This document shows, piece by piece, positions 11,648-20,811 of a stretch of 64,000 nucleotides of DNA. This DNA is from Arthrobacter sp. HY1533 (GTDB lineage: Bacteria > Actinomycetota > Actinomycetes > Actinomycetales > Micrococcaceae). The translations under genes were made by a program, and so were the position numbers. The notes beneath the pieces were generated by a model. That model was given only the letters and a program-made list of their open reading frames with translations, was not told where the DNA came from and ran no database searches. Each line of letters opens with the position of its first letter. The first letter of the stretch is position 1. The stretch lies in contig NZ_JANKZF010000021.1 of the NCBI RefSeq assembly GCF_027568515.1, forward strand, positions 1 through 64,000. Direction: 5' to 3'.

Positions 11648-12183
11648 TGGACGCCACGGAGCCCTGCGTCCTGGCCGGGGTGCACCCGGGCCAGTCCCCC
11701 GTCGTGGTGCTGGAGGCCGTCCGGATGGCCGCCGCGCTGGGCCTGCCACTGGTGTGCGCCTACGCCGACCCCGCCAGGTTCACCCTGGCGCAGTCCCCCG
11801 ACGGCTCCGTCACCTCCGCCCCCGTTGACCCGGACATTCCGGACGACGCCGGCACCTCCTTTCCCGGGCACCTCGCCACCGAGCTGGCACAGTTGGTCGG
11901 CCACTCCCTGCCGCAACGTGTGGACGGCGGGCCCGGCTGGCGGACAGTGCTGCTGGCCGGCGATCCGGCCGACGCCCTGGCCCGGTGCGCCGAAGCGGTT
12001 GACGCCGCCATGATCGTGGTGGGCACCCACGGCTCCAGCCAGGCGCCCCTGCGTGAGATTCTGGGCCGCTCGGTGGCGGCCCGGCTGGCCCGCAGGCAGC
12101 TGCGGCCGGTCCACGTTGTCCCGACCCACCACGGCCACACGGCCCAGCCCAGCCCGGCGGGCAGCGGCCCGGAGCGGCCGTGA
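11647..12183 (+). CDS. Universal stress protein (UspA) family
   Basis: A 178-aa single-domain protein. The C-terminal half holds the ATP-binding signature of the family, GTHGSS followed by LGRSVAARL, preceded by DAAMIVV. The N-terminal half starts with VLAGVHPGQSPVVVLEAV and has a long insertion. The role is usually nucleotide binding in stress or persistence; no specific partner is shown. The GTG start overlaps the last base of the upstream stop (TAGTG), and its stop overlaps the start of crcB (GTGA), placing it in a four-gene coupled chain. Confidence 0.85.
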   Translation: MDATEPCVLAGVHPGQSPVVVLEAVRMAAALGLPLVCAYADPARFTLAQSPDGSVTSAPVDPDIPDDAGTSFPGHLATELAQLVGHSLPQRVDGGPGWRTVLLAGDPADALARCAEAVDAAMIVVGTHGSSQAPLREILGRSVAARLARRQLRPVHVVPTHHGHTAQPSPAGSGPERP

Positions 12184-12581
12184 GCACCGCCTTCCTGCGT
12201 TCGCTTGGGCTGGTGGCCGCCGGCGGCGCCGCCGGGGCCGCCGCCAGGGAGGGGCTGGTCCTGGCCATCCCGGACGCGGGAGCACTGCCGTGGGCCATCA
12301 TTGCCGCCAACCTCTCCGGGGCCTTTGCACTCGGCTGGCTGTACGCGGCCCTGGCCCGGACCCAGGCACCGTCTGCCCGCCGGCTCCGGCTGTTGCTGGG
12401 CACGGGCTTCTGCGGCGGCTTCACCACCTACAGCACCCTCGCGGTGGGAGTGGTGTTGCTGGCCGGATCCTCAGGTCCGGGCTGGGCCGCGGCCTACGGG
12501 CTGGGCACGGTTGCCGCCGGCGCCCTGGCCACCTGGGCCGGGCTGGCACTGGGCACGGGCACGGCGGGCCGGAAGCCGTGA
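12180..12581 (+). CDS. crcB: Fluoride efflux channel subunit CrcB/Fluc (first copy)
   Basis: A 133-aa four-helix inner-membrane protein. It has the family hallmarks: an Asn in IIAANLSGAFALG and the GTGFCGGFTTYSTL loop with the Phe/Thr/Ser residues that line the pore. Fluc proteins work as antiparallel dimers exporting fluoride; Gram-positive bacteria commonly encode two adjacent, non-identical subunits, as here. Start GTG overlaps the preceding stop by 4 nt, and its own stop overlaps the next start. I saw no fluoride riboswitch ahead of the operon. Confidence 0.93.
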   Translation: MSTAFLRSLGLVAAGGAAGAAAREGLVLAIPDAGALPWAIIAANLSGAFALGWLYAALARTQAPSARRLRLLLGTGFCGGFTTYSTLAVGVVLLAGSSGPGWAAAYGLGTVAAGALATWAGLALGTGTAGRKP

Positions 12582-12973
12582 CGCCGCTGCTCTTCGCGGC
12601 CGTGGCCGCCGCCGGCGGTGCCGGCGCGTGCGCCCGCTTCGCGCTCGATTCCGCCATCAGCGCCCGTGTCCGCACTGCCTTCCCCTGGGCCACGTTCACC
12701 ATCAATTTCTCGGGCTCGCTGGCACTGGGGCTGCTGACCGCCCTGTCGGCCGGACGGCTGCTGGACCCCGCCTGGGCCCTGGTGCTGGGCACAGGTTTCC
12801 TGGGCGGATACACCACCTTCAGCACCGCCAGCTACGAAACCGTGCGGCTGCTGGGCGAAAAACGCTACGCCGCCTCGCTGGCCAACGCCGCTGGGGTCCT
12901 TGCCGCCTGCACGGGGGCCGCGGCCCTGGGCTGGTGGCTGGGGTCGCTGGCCACCGGCCTGCCTGCTTCCTGA
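12578..12973 (+). CDS. crcB: Fluoride efflux channel subunit CrcB/Fluc (second copy)
   Basis: A 131-aa protein, similar to but clearly diverged from its neighbour: FTINFSGSLALG and GTGFLGGYTTFSTAS are present and four hydrophobic helices are predicted. It probably forms a heterodimer with the first copy. The GTG at 12578 overlaps the stop of the first copy (GTGA). The same frame is open far upstream through the other gene, but that part is a shadow. Confidence 0.93.
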   Translation: MTPLLFAAVAAAGGAGACARFALDSAISARVRTAFPWATFTINFSGSLALGLLTALSAGRLLDPAWALVLGTGFLGGYTTFSTASYETVRLLGEKRYAASLANAAGVLAACTGAAALGWWLGSLATGLPAS

Positions 12974-13062
12974 GCAGCAGGCTACGGATGAGAGGTGGAC
13001 AATGATCGCGGACGGCTATCGTTGATAAACTTCCCGTGTCGTGACACTGAAGGGAAGCAACC

Positions 13063-13659
13063 ATGAAACTCACTGTCAGCCTGCAGCTCACCCTCGACGG
13101 CGTCGCCCAGACAAACGGCGGCAACAACGAGGAGATGGACCCCGGTTTCACCCGCGGCGGCTGGGCGCTCCCGCACAACGACAACGATGCCGTGCAGTAC
13201 ATCCTGGAGACCTGGCAGCGTCCGGACGCGTTCCTGCTCGGCCGGAAGACGTACAGCCTGTTTGAGACATATTGGGGTGCCCGCAGCGACGACGGCAGCT
13301 TCGGCGAGGCGATCAGCTCGAAGCCGAAGTACCTCGTTTCCACCACCGTGAGCAACCCTGCGTGGCAGCAGACCACAGTCATCTCCGGAGATGTCGCGGA
13401 TCATGTACGCAAGCTCAAGGCGCAGCCCGGCGGCGAGCTGCTGGTGGTTGGCAGCGCGGCGCTGGCGCGGTGGCTGCTGGAGCATGAGTTGGTCGACGAG
13501 CTGAACCTGCTCCAGTTTCCTGTCATCGTCGGCGAGGGCAAACGCCTGTTCCCTGAGCAGGGTACCGACTTCGCCCTCGAATTGACCGACTCCCGCGTGT
13601 TCGGCACGGGCATCGTTGCCCTCAGCTACAGGATGGGCGGCCGCCCCGAGTACGCCTGA
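13063..13659 (+). CDS. Dihydrofolate reductase family protein (RibD C-terminal-like)
   Basis: A 198-aa NADPH-type reductase fold. N-terminal MKLTVSLQLTLDGVAQ, then FLLGRKTYSLFETYWG, and a C-terminal LLVVGSAALARWLLEHELVDEL with FPVIVGEGKRLF are characteristic of the YyaP/YwjB and RibD-C group. The substrate is unknown, as for most of these proteins. ATG at 13063 has GGGAAG 5-6 nt upstream. It stands alone, convergent with the LuxR-type regulator, 30 nt apart. Confidence 0.88.
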   Translation: MKLTVSLQLTLDGVAQTNGGNNEEMDPGFTRGGWALPHNDNDAVQYILETWQRPDAFLLGRKTYSLFETYWGARSDDGSFGEAISSKPKYLVSTTVSNPAWQQTTVISGDVADHVRKLKAQPGGELLVVGSAALARWLLEHELVDELNLLQFPVIVGEGKRLFPEQGTDFALELTDSRVFGTGIVALSYRMGGRPEYA

Positions 13660-13689
13660 GGCAAAACACGGCGTCGCGTGGCCAAAACG

Positions 13690-16221
13690 CTACCCGGCCA
13701 GGGCCGCAGCCAGCTCAGCACGGCTGGCAACACCGAGCCGGGCAAGGATGTTGCCCACGTGCGTGTCCACGGTGCGCACCGACAAGTGCAGCTTTTGGGC
13801 AACAGCCTTGTTGGACATGCCCGCGGCCACGAGGGCGGCAATTTCGTGTTGCCGCCTGGTGAGTTCGGCCCGGGCGGCCGGGGCCGGGAACCACAGCCCC
13901 AGCGCGTTCAGTCCGGCCACCGCCGCGCCGACCATGCCCGGCTCGGCCTCGATGAGGGCCCTGGCGTGGGACAGCAGGGCGTGCGGCAGCGGGCCCTCGA
14001 CCCGGGCCGCGGCCGCCTCAACCCCCGGCAGCAGGGCAGCCCTCCGCGCGGCGGGGGCCTGCGCCAGCTGCAGGTGCGTTCCCAGCAGCACGCCGAGGGC
14101 GAGGCCGCCGGCATCGGACCAGTTGATGTAGTCGGCCACGAGCACCTCCAGCCCGGGCGTGCCCAGCGCACTCTCGGCCAGCAGCACCCGGTACCGGCTG
14201 TCGCATTCAATGTTGCGGTCGGAGTAGGGCGCGTTGTTGCGGTATTCCCGGCAAGCCTGCTGGGTGTTGCGGCGCTCGCCCAGCATGGCGTAGGCCTGGG
14301 CAAGCCCCGCCCAGGCTGTCGCCTCAAGGCCCGAGGGCGCACCCTGGCCCATGCGTGAGAGCCCGCCGCGCAGGTGCGCCACGGCATGGTCCCAGGCACC
14401 CAGCAGCACGGCGCTGTAGCCCTCGCCGGTCTGGATGAGTGCCGCGTGGTGGCGTTGGTGTGCATCCTCGGGCAGCTCCGGGAAGGTCAGCGCCGCGGCC
14501 AGATTGCCGGACCACACGGCGGCCCAGTACCGGGCACCGATGATCGCGGCCCGCACCAGCGGGAAATCGGCGTGCGCGGGACCCACGAGCTGCAGCTGAA
14601 GATCGGCAAGTTCAAAGGCCGCCACGGGCTTTCCCGACTGGCCCAGGGCGAAGATGTACGACGGCGCAAGGGTCATGTTGGCGGGGATGTCGGCTGCCGC
14701 CAGCTGGGGTGCCCAGCCGGCCAGCACCTCCGCAAAGCGGCCACCATGACCCAGCCGGGCAAGATGCTCCACGGACAGTTCGGTTGCTGCCACACCGGCG
14801 GGGTCCAGCTGCTTGGCCGCGGCGGCCAGCAGCTCAAGGGCGCCCTCGAGGTCCCGCCGGTGGAACTGGCGCAGGTCGGCACGGATGCGTGCCACCTGCA
14901 CCAGGACGCCCTCGGGCAAGGGCTCCGTGCCGGCCTCGAGCAGGTCCAGGTCGGCCGCGGCGCTTTCACCCCAGCCGGCGTCGCGGTTGGCCCGCGCGCG
15001 CTGCAGCAGGGCTTGCGTGCGCTCCGCGGCGGAAATGCGCGGCTGTGCCAGGGCGGCCGTGGCCATGGCTGCGGCCCGTTCCGGCTGCGACATGGACTCC
15101 ACCGCGGCCGACGCGGCCAGGAGCACGGGCACCCCCGGGCTGGCTCCGCATTCCATGGCCCATTCCACCCAGCGTGCCAGTTCCTGGTGGTTGTGGGGGC
15201 CGGGCTCGGGTGCGGGCAGGAGGTCAAAGAGCGCCCTGCGGCGGCGGGGGTACAGGAGCCCGCGGAGTGTCTCGGCGTACAGGGGGTGGCCGATGCGCAC
15301 GATTTCCGGGCCCTGCGCGGCGGATATGGTGACGAGGCCGCGCTCCACGAGGTGCTTCAGGTCCGCGTCCGTGGCCGCCGGCCCCAGTGCGTGCAGCGGC
15401 ACGGCCTCGGCCAGGGCCACAAGGTCCACCACGTCGCGGGCGGGTCCAGTCAGCGCCGTGACGTCTGCGGCCAGCAGGTCGGCCAGGCGCCGGTTGCTCC
15501 GCAAGGGGGCGGTCCAAGTCCAGGCGTGCCCGGAATGGACCACGTCCCCGGCCTCCACAATGGAAAACAGCAGCTCACGGACATGCAGCGGGTTGCCCCC
15601 CGTGGCGTGCCACAGCCGGTAAGCCATCTCGTTGGATGACGGGCCGGGCAGCACCTTGCCAAGGATCAGCCGGACGGCGTCGTAGGCAAGCGGCGTGAGG
15701 TCGGTGCGGTCCAGGTGCCCGCTGCGCCACAGGGCGTCCAGCGCCCGCGGCAGGCCGGGGTTCTCCCGCGCTGAGCCGACCAGCCGGGCCGCCCCGCCCG
15801 CTACGAGGCTCGCCAGCACGCCGGCGCTGACGTCGTCGAGCAGGTGCAGGTCGTCGCAGCCAAGCAGCGGCACGGCACCGGGCACCATGGCACCGATGAT
15901 GGCGGCTGCGTGCGCGGCGAGCATTTCCGGCGGCGCGGACGATGGCACCGGAATGCCCAGCCATTGCTCGATGTAGACCGCACCCGTGCCGTGTTCCTGG
16001 GGAGCAGGCAAGCGCACGACGGCGTAGCCCTCGGCTTCCAGCCCGGCAAGGGCCCTGGCAGCCACCGTGGACTTGCCCAGTCCCGGGGAGCCCATGATGG
16101 CTGTCCCGCCGCTTCCGCCGGCCAAGCGGGAGGACAGGAGGGCAATTTCAGCCTCGCGCCCCACGATGGGCCAGTGCAGCCTGGGCGGCAGCGCTTGCAG
16201 CAGCGCGTCATGTGAGGCCAA
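13690..16221 (-). CDS. Large ATP-binding LuxR-family transcriptional regulator
   Basis: An 843-aa regulator of the MalT/LAL-like architecture: N-terminal AAA-type ATPase (Walker [10 protein letters not shown] at residues 44-52, Walker B-like [14 protein letters not shown]), a long helical-repeat middle rich in Ala/Leu, and a C-terminal LuxR HTH (about residues 780-843: [20 protein letters not shown], then [19 protein letters not shown]). Such proteins activate transcription on binding ATP and an inducer. The target is unknown; the nearest divergent candidate is none, since the SMP-30 gene is on the same strand. The start reads TTG with GGAAG 4 nt upstream, so it is only moderately sure. Confidence 0.88.
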   Translation of the reverse strand: MASHDALLQALPPRLHWPIVGREAEIALLSSRLAGGSGGTAIMGSPGLGKSTVAARALAGLEAEGYAVVRLPAPQEHGTGAVYIEQWLGIPVPSSAPPEMLAAHAAAIIGAMVPGAVPLLGCDDLHLLDDVSAGVLASLVAGGAARLVGSARENPGLPRALDALWRSGHLDRTDLTPLAYDAVRLILGKVLPGPSSNEMAYRLWHATGGNPLHVRELLFSIVEAGDVVHSGHAWTWTAPLRSNRRLADLLAADVTALTGPARDVVDLVALAEAVPLHALGPAATDADLKHLVERGLVTISAAQGPEIVRIGHPLYAETLRGLLYPRRRRALFDLLPAPEPGPHNHQELARWVEWAMECGASPGVPVLLAASAAVESMSQPERAAAMATAALAQPRISAAERTQALLQRARANRDAGWGESAAADLDLLEAGTEPLPEGVLVQVARIRADLRQFHRRDLEGALELLAAAAKQLDPAGVAATELSVEHLARLGHGGRFAEVLAGWAPQLAAADIPANMTLAPSYIFALGQSGKPVAAFELADLQLQLVGPAHADFPLVRAAIIGARYWAAVWSGNLAAALTFPELPEDAHQRHHAALIQTGEGYSAVLLGAWDHAVAHLRGGLSRMGQGAPSGLEATAWAGLAQAYAMLGERRNTQQACREYRNNAPYSDRNIECDSRYRVLLAESALGTPGLEVLVADYINWSDAGGLALGVLLGTHLQLAQAPAARRAALLPGVEAAAARVEGPLPHALLSHARALIEAEPGMVGAAVAGLNALGLWFPAPAARAELTRRQHEIAALVAAGMSNKAVAQKLHLSVRTVDTHVGNILARLGVASRAELAAALAG

Positions 16222-16545
16222 AGGGCTTCCCCCGCGTGTTGTGGGCCACGGCCGTGCCGCCCGGGCCGCCGCGGACCCGGGGGCAGGCCCCGAATATGTT
16301 TACAACATAACCATACTTTGCCATGCGTGCCCCGGATTGCTCCGGGGCCTGCCCATATCGTGGCTACATTTGTACAAATTGAGGGAAATGTCGCGCAGCT
16401 TAAACAAGTCAGCCCGTGCGAGCATCGGCGAGATACTCGTACGGGCCTAACCGCAGCTAACTCTGAGAAGAGCGCATTGGCTAGAAAGAACATTACCTGC
16501 CTCCGGGGCGAAGGCGCGCATCCACAGACGGCATTGAGCCGGAAG
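16222..16545. promoter_or_regulatory. 324-nt regulatory gap upstream of the LuxR-type gene
   Basis: No gene is seen. It holds three symmetrical elements: TATGTT-tac-AACATA at 16295-16309, a hairpin with 8-bp stem GCCCCGGA/TCCGGGGC and TTGC loop at 16329-16348, and a perfect 12-bp palindrome ATTTGTACAAAT at 16368-16379. The first and third look like regulator operators. The LuxR-type gene starts 74 nt from the first one. The hairpin could be the terminator of SMP-30 transcripts, although it lacks a T run. Confidence 0.45.
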
Positions 16546-17379
16546 TCACAGCTGCGCGGCACCGCCACCGAGGCCGATGAGCACCGCCCGCCCCGAAGCC
16601 GACGCCGCGGGGTCCAGTGCGCCGGGCCAGTCGGCGACCATGACGAGCAGCGTGTCCGCCTCCTCCCCGCCCACGGCACAGGAGAACGCCCCCTGGCCAA
16701 TGTCCACCCGCCGGAGCACGTCCCCGCCCTGGGCCACCAGCACACAGCTCGCATTGGGCACATCTGCATACCAGATGCCACCGTCACCCAGGCAGATGCC
16801 GTCGGGTGCGCTGCCGGGCACCGCGGCCCAGACCCGGCGACCGGCCAGGGACCCGTCGGGCAGGATGTCGAAGGCGGTGAGGCAGCCGGCGTTCGATTCG
16901 GCAACGACCAGCGTGCGGCCGCCGTCGGCAATGGCCATGCCATTGGGGAAGGCGAGGTCCCGCGCCACAACCCGGGCACCGCCGTCGGGCGTCACGAGGG
17001 CAATGAGCCCGTGCGCCGACGCCGGTCCGGGGTAGTTGTAGCCGATGCAGTTCACATAGGCGTTGCCGCCATGCGTGGCGACCTCATTCCAGGGGGTGCC
17101 GGACAGCCCGTCCAGGGCGGCAAACTTGGCCAGCGTGCCCGCGGGCGTCAGCGCCAGCAGCTCGCCGTCGGCCCCGGAAACCACCAGGAGCTCGCCGTCG
17201 GGCAGCCAGTCAAAAGTGATGGGGAAGGACGGGACAGGAAAGCGCTGGTGCTCGGTGCCGTCCGGGTCCACCACGTGGATGAGCAGTGCCTTCCAGTCCG
17301 CAAACCAAAACCGTCCCCCGTGCCAGCGCGCCGACTCCCCCATGCCGATCCCTGTGGCAATGACGTGCTGGTTTTCCAT
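16546..17379 (-). CDS. SMP-30/gluconolactonase family protein
   Basis: A 277-aa six-bladed beta-propeller lactonase. Visible family elements are GMGESARWHGGRFWFAD near the N-terminus (metal-binding Glu), FDWLPDGELLVVS, FPNGMAIADGGRTLVVAES, and GSAPDGICLGDGGIWYADV (metal-binding Asp region). Members hydrolyse sugar-acid lactones such as glucono- or fucono-lactone in the cytosol. The ATG at 17379 has GAGGAATG close upstream; the frame extends far upstream without family similarity. Divergent from the acyl-CoA dehydrogenase. It may belong functionally with the SDR and enolase-type enzyme at 20-22 kb. Confidence 0.88.
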   Translation of the reverse strand: MENQHVIATGIGMGESARWHGGRFWFADWKALLIHVVDPDGTEHQRFPVPSFPITFDWLPDGELLVVSGADGELLALTPAGTLAKFAALDGLSGTPWNEVATHGGNAYVNCIGYNYPGPASAHGLIALVTPDGGARVVARDLAFPNGMAIADGGRTLVVAESNAGCLTAFDILPDGSLAGRRVWAAVPGSAPDGICLGDGGIWYADVPNASCVLVAQGGDVLRRVDIGQGAFSCAVGGEEADTLLVMVADWPGALDPAASASGRAVLIGLGGGAAQL

Positions 17380-17477
17380 GGCATTCCTCCCGGCGGGGTT
17401 GGATGGGGAACTGGGCCAGTTTAGGCTCCGTGGCGCGGTGGTGGAAAGGGCTGTTTTTGGGGGTGACCCACGCAACA

Positions 17478-17491
17478 TTACTGACAAGTAA
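17478..17491. promoter_or_regulatory. Palindromic operator TTACT-gaca-AGTAA before the acyl-CoA dehydrogenase
   Basis: Perfect 5-nt arms around a 4-nt spacer, 45 nt upstream of the acyl-CoA dehydrogenase ATG in the divergent promoter region. The form is typical of TetR-type operators for fatty-acid genes, but no such regulator is encoded nearby. Confidence 0.4.
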
Positions 17492-17536
17492 CAAAATGCC
17501 TCCCCAAACGCGATCGGCCGGGGTACGCTGGCGTCC

Positions 17537-19333
17537 ATGAGCCAATACCAACCTCCAATTGCAGACATAGCCTTCGCCCTTGAGCATGTTGTGGGATACC
17601 CGGACATAGCCGCATTGCCGGGCTTCGAGCACGCAGACCTCGACACCGCCGTCGAGCTTCTGGAGCAGTGCGGGGAGTTCATGGCCGAGGCCGTGGCACC
17701 GCTCAACCGGCAGGGCGACGTGCAGGGCTCCCGGCTCCTGGCGGACGGTTCGGTGGTGACCCCCGACGGCTTCAAGGAGGCGTATGCGCAATACGCCGAC
17801 GCCGGATGGGGCTCGGTGCCGCTGCCGGAGGAGTTCGGCGGCGGCGGCTTCCCTCGGACCATTGGCGTGGCCATCCAGGAACTCATGACCAGCGCCAACA
17901 TGGCGTTCTCCCTGTGCCCTCTGCTCACCCAGGGCGCCATTGAGGCCCTGCTGCACTACGGCAGCGACGAGCTCAAGGCGCGCTACCTGCCCAAGATGGT
18001 CAGCGGCGAGTGGACCGGCACCATGAACCTGACCGAGCCGCAGGCCGGCTCCGACGTGGGTGCCCTGACCACCCGTGCCGTGCCGAACGCCGACGGCAGC
18101 TACGCCATCACGGGCCAAAAGATCTTCATCACCTACGGCGACCATGACATGGCCGGGCAGATTGTCCACCTGGTCCTGGCCCGCACGCCGGGGGCGCCCG
18201 AGGGCACCCGCGGCATTTCCTGCTTCATTGTGCCCAAGTTCGCCGTCAACGACGATGGATCGCTGGGCGCGCGGAACGCCGTGGAGACGGTGTCGCTGGA
18301 ACACAAGATGGGCATCCACGCCTCCCCCACCTGCGTGCTGCAGTACGAGAACGCCACCGGCTACCTCATTGGCGAGGAAAACAAGGGCATGCGGATCATG
18401 TTCGTCATGATGAACAGCGCCCGGCTCGGCGTCGGCGTGCAGGGCCTTTCCCTGGCGGAGCGCGCATACCAGCAGTCGCTGGAGTACGCGCAGCAGCGGG
18501 TGCAGGGCCAGGCCATCGGTGCCACGGGCGGCGGCTCCGCCATCATTGAATTCCCCGACGTGCGCCGGATGCTCCTGACGCAGCGGGCCGGCATTGCCGC
18601 ACTGCGCTATCTCATGCTCCTTGATGCAAAGTATGTGGACCTGTCCATGAAGGCCCCCGACGCCGCCGGGCGGGCCCGGGCCGAGGAGATTGTTGGCCTG
18701 CTGACGCCCATCTGCAAGTCCTTCGGCACGGACATGGGCAACGAGCTCACGTCCCTGGCGCTGCAGGTCCACGGCGGCATGGGCTTCATCGAGGAGACCG
18801 GCGCCGCCCAGCACGTGCGCGACGTGCGGATCGCCGCCATCTACGAGGGGACCAACGGCATCCAGGCCGCGGACCTTGTGGGCCGCAAGCTCGGCGTCCG
18901 CGGCGGCGCCTCAGTGCTGGAGTTCCTGGCCACCATGCGGGAGATTGACACGGAGCTGGCGGCGGCCGGCAGCGGCTTCGAAGGCATCCGCGAGGAGCTG
19001 GGGCGCCAGTTCACTGCCCTGGAGCAGGCCACGCACTGGATGCTGAAGACGGGGCTGGCCGACCCCAATGCCGTCTTGTCCGGATCGACGCCGTACCTGC
19101 GCATGTGGGGGCTGTGCACGAGCGCCTGGATGCTGGCCCGTGCCGCAGTCGCGGCCGCGGGGACGGGGGACGCCGAGCTGGCCCGCGAGCAGCTGGTCCT
19201 GGCCCGCTTTTACGCCGGCCAGGTCCTGCCGCAGTGCGCCGGCCTGCTGGGCGCCGCCACGGCCGGTTCCGGTGACCTGTTCGCGCTCGACGCCGCCGGG
19301 CTCGCCGGCACGGCCCGCAAGGTGCGCCGCTAG
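17537..19333 (+). CDS. Acyl-CoA dehydrogenase (long, DmdC-like form)
   Basis: A 598-aa FAD enzyme that introduces an alpha-beta double bond in an acyl-CoA. It has the ACAD N-terminal domain, the middle domain with MNLTEPQAGSDVGAL, the FAD-binding C-terminal domain with QVHGGMGFIEETGAAQ and IYEGTNGIQAADLVGRKL (the Glu in YEG is the family's catalytic-base position), and the extra C-terminal domain of about 120 residues found in DmdC-type and related large ACADs. The substrate is not shown. A TACGCT -10-like box ends 7 nt before the ATG and no ribosome site is visible, so a leaderless message is likely. Its stop shares CTAG with the convergent gene. Confidence 0.93.
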   Translation: MSQYQPPIADIAFALEHVVGYPDIAALPGFEHADLDTAVELLEQCGEFMAEAVAPLNRQGDVQGSRLLADGSVVTPDGFKEAYAQYADAGWGSVPLPEEFGGGGFPRTIGVAIQELMTSANMAFSLCPLLTQGAIEALLHYGSDELKARYLPKMVSGEWTGTMNLTEPQAGSDVGALTTRAVPNADGSYAITGQKIFITYGDHDMAGQIVHLVLARTPGAPEGTRGISCFIVPKFAVNDDGSLGARNAVETVSLEHKMGIHASPTCVLQYENATGYLIGEENKGMRIMFVMMNSARLGVGVQGLSLAERAYQQSLEYAQQRVQGQAIGATGGGSAIIEFPDVRRMLLTQRAGIAALRYLMLLDAKYVDLSMKAPDAAGRARAEEIVGLLTPICKSFGTDMGNELTSLALQVHGGMGFIEETGAAQHVRDVRIAAIYEGTNGIQAADLVGRKLGVRGGASVLEFLATMREIDTELAAAGSGFEGIREELGRQFTALEQATHWMLKTGLADPNAVLSGSTPYLRMWGLCTSAWMLARAAVAAAGTGDAELAREQLVLARFYAGQVLPQCAGLLGAATAGSGDLFALDAAGLAGTARKVRR

Positions 19334-19986
19334 CCTGCTGCCGCCTGGCCGTGGCCCGCGGGCGGTTCCCCGCCTCGGGCCACGGGCTGGCGCAGGATGG
19401 TCTTGAGTTTTTCGGGGGCGGCCTTGCGCGGGTCGCCCAGATAGATTTCATGGTGCCTGCCGTTGAAGTGCAGGCCGTGCTCCGGCATGAATTCGTGGTG
19501 GAGGCGTTCCAGGACGGGGCCCTCGGCATCATAGGGACCAATGTGCATGATCTGCACGCACAGGCCCTCATCGAGCTCCGCAACGCGCAGGCGGGGCAAC
19601 CCCGGCAGCTCCTTCTTGCCGGCCACCAGCCGGACCATGGGCGCCACGAGGTCCGCCGGGGCCCAACCAGGCAGTGCGATCATCATGGTCCAATCCCAGC
19701 TTGCCTTGTCGCGTGCGGTGAAGGCCGCCATGTCCCGCGCCCACCACAGGCCCTCCAGGGGTGCCACGACACAGTCCTGCCCCAGTTCCTTTTTGCCGTG
19801 GAACTTCAGCGCGTACGCAACGGAGTACAGGGCCTCGAGCGCCTCGGTGTAGGCGGGCGCGGTGTTGGGGTCGCCATGGCCGTCGATGGCAAGGTATGCC
19901 AGCGGCGGGACCTGGACGATTGAGAAGCTTCGCGCACTGGGGGCGTACAACTCCCTGTGTGCCCTCTTGATGTCATACTTTTCCAC
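19330..19986 (-). CDS. GyrI-like small-molecule-binding domain protein
   Basis: A 218-aa protein starting MEKYDIKRAHRELYAP with a GyrI-like fold: VPPLAYLAIDGHGDPN near the N-terminus, CVQIMHIGPYDAEGPVLERL and HHEIYLGDPRKAAPEKLKTI at the C-terminus. Such stand-alone domains bind or hydrolyse cationic or electrophilic small molecules; the ligand here is unknown. Stop codon overlaps that of the acyl-CoA dehydrogenase by one CTAG. Only 6 nt separate its start from the SDR stop, so the two are probably co-transcribed. Confidence 0.85.
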   Translation of the reverse strand: MEKYDIKRAHRELYAPSARSFSIVQVPPLAYLAIDGHGDPNTAPAYTEALEALYSVAYALKFHGKKELGQDCVVAPLEGLWWARDMAAFTARDKASWDWTMMIALPGWAPADLVAPMVRLVAGKKELPGLPRLRVAELDEGLCVQIMHIGPYDAEGPVLERLHHEFMPEHGLHFNGRHHEIYLGDPRKAAPEKLKTILRQPVARGGEPPAGHGQAAAG

Positions 19987-19992
19987 GCGCCG

Positions 19993-20811
19993 CTAGTCCT
20001 TTTCCGGAAGGGCGGCGGGGATGCGGGCGAGCATGCCGCCGTCGGCCCTGATCTCGGCGCCGGTGACAAAGCTGGCCTCGCTGCTGGCCAGGAAGCAGGC
20101 CACCTTGCCCACTTCCAGGGGCTGCCCCACCCGGCCCAGCGCATGGGCCGTGCCCCAGTTGGCGATGGTCCGCTCAATGCCCTCGGGAGAGCCGTCTGAC
20201 CAGTCGGCGGCCGCCTGCCGCAGCATGGGCGTGTCAATGGAGCCCGGGAGCAGGGAGTTGACCCGGACGCCATGGCGGGCCTCGTCGACGGCGAGTGCGC
20301 GGGCCATGGCGTTAAGTGCACCCTTGGTCATGGCGTAGCCAACCACATTGTTTTGCGCCGCGACACCCTGCACGGATGAGATGAGGGTGATGGTGCCTTG
20401 CGTGCGGCGGATTTCCGCGATGGCCGCGTGGACTGCCAGGAAGACGCCGCGGACATTGACGGCGTAGACGCGGTCAAAGTCCTCCGGCGTGGTGGTCTCC
20501 GCGTCCCCGTATGTTTGGATGCCCGCCGAGGTGACCAGGTGGTCGATGCGGCCAAACTCGGACAGGGCCAGTGCAACTGTGCGCCGGTGCACATCCTCGC
20601 TTGCGACGTCTCCCCAGATTCCCACGGCCCTGCCGCCGGCCCCGAGGACCTGGGCCACCGCGGATTCCACCGGCGCCTGCGTCAGTCCGTGGACCACGAC
20701 GGCGGCACCCTCGGCTGCGAAGGCCTCGACGGCACCGCGCCCGATCCCCGTTGACCCGCCAGTGACGATGACGACCTTGCCTTCATGCCGAAGCACACCC
20801 ATGTTCCCCAT
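19993..20811 (-). CDS. Short-chain dehydrogenase/reductase
   Basis: A 272-aa classical SDR oxidoreductase. The cofactor loop TGGSTGIG (residues 17-24) and the catalytic set N119, S146, Y159, K163 (YAMTK) are all present. The acidic or basic residue deciding NAD(H) versus NADP(H) is not clear (VVVHGLTQ after strand 2). Related enzymes oxidise sugars such as L-fucose or D-arabinose, but also many other alcohols, so no substrate is assigned. The ATG at 20811 is used; an ATG 3 codons on is as likely (GGGG just upstream). It is divergent from the enolase-superfamily gene 373 nt away. Confidence 0.9.
   Translation of the reverse strand: MGNMGVLRHEGKVVIVTGGSTGIGRGAVEAFAAEGAAVVVHGLTQAPVESAVAQVLGAGGRAVGIWGDVASEDVHRRTVALALSEFGRIDHLVTSAGIQTYGDAETTTPEDFDRVYAVNVRGVFLAVHAAIAEIRRTQGTITLISSVQGVAAQNNVVGYAMTKGALNAMARALAVDEARHGVRVNSLLPGSIDTPMLRQAAADWSDGSPEGIERTIANWGTAHALGRVGQPLEVGKVACFLASSEASFVTGAEIRADGGMLARIPAALPEKD

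Noticed and set aside
10931-12973. Fluoride riboswitch ahead of the crcB operon
   Set aside because: No recognisable riboswitch core was seen by eye in 10717-10930; this is not a covariance search.
16546-17940. 464-codon version of the SMP-30 gene
   Set aside because: The extra 187 codons run antisense into the acyl-CoA dehydrogenase and show no homology; a ribosome site precedes the ATG at 17379.
17210-18814. 534-codon minus-strand frame across the lactonase and acyl-CoA dehydrogenase
   Set aside because: Overlaps two real genes with conserved motifs and reads as low-complexity.
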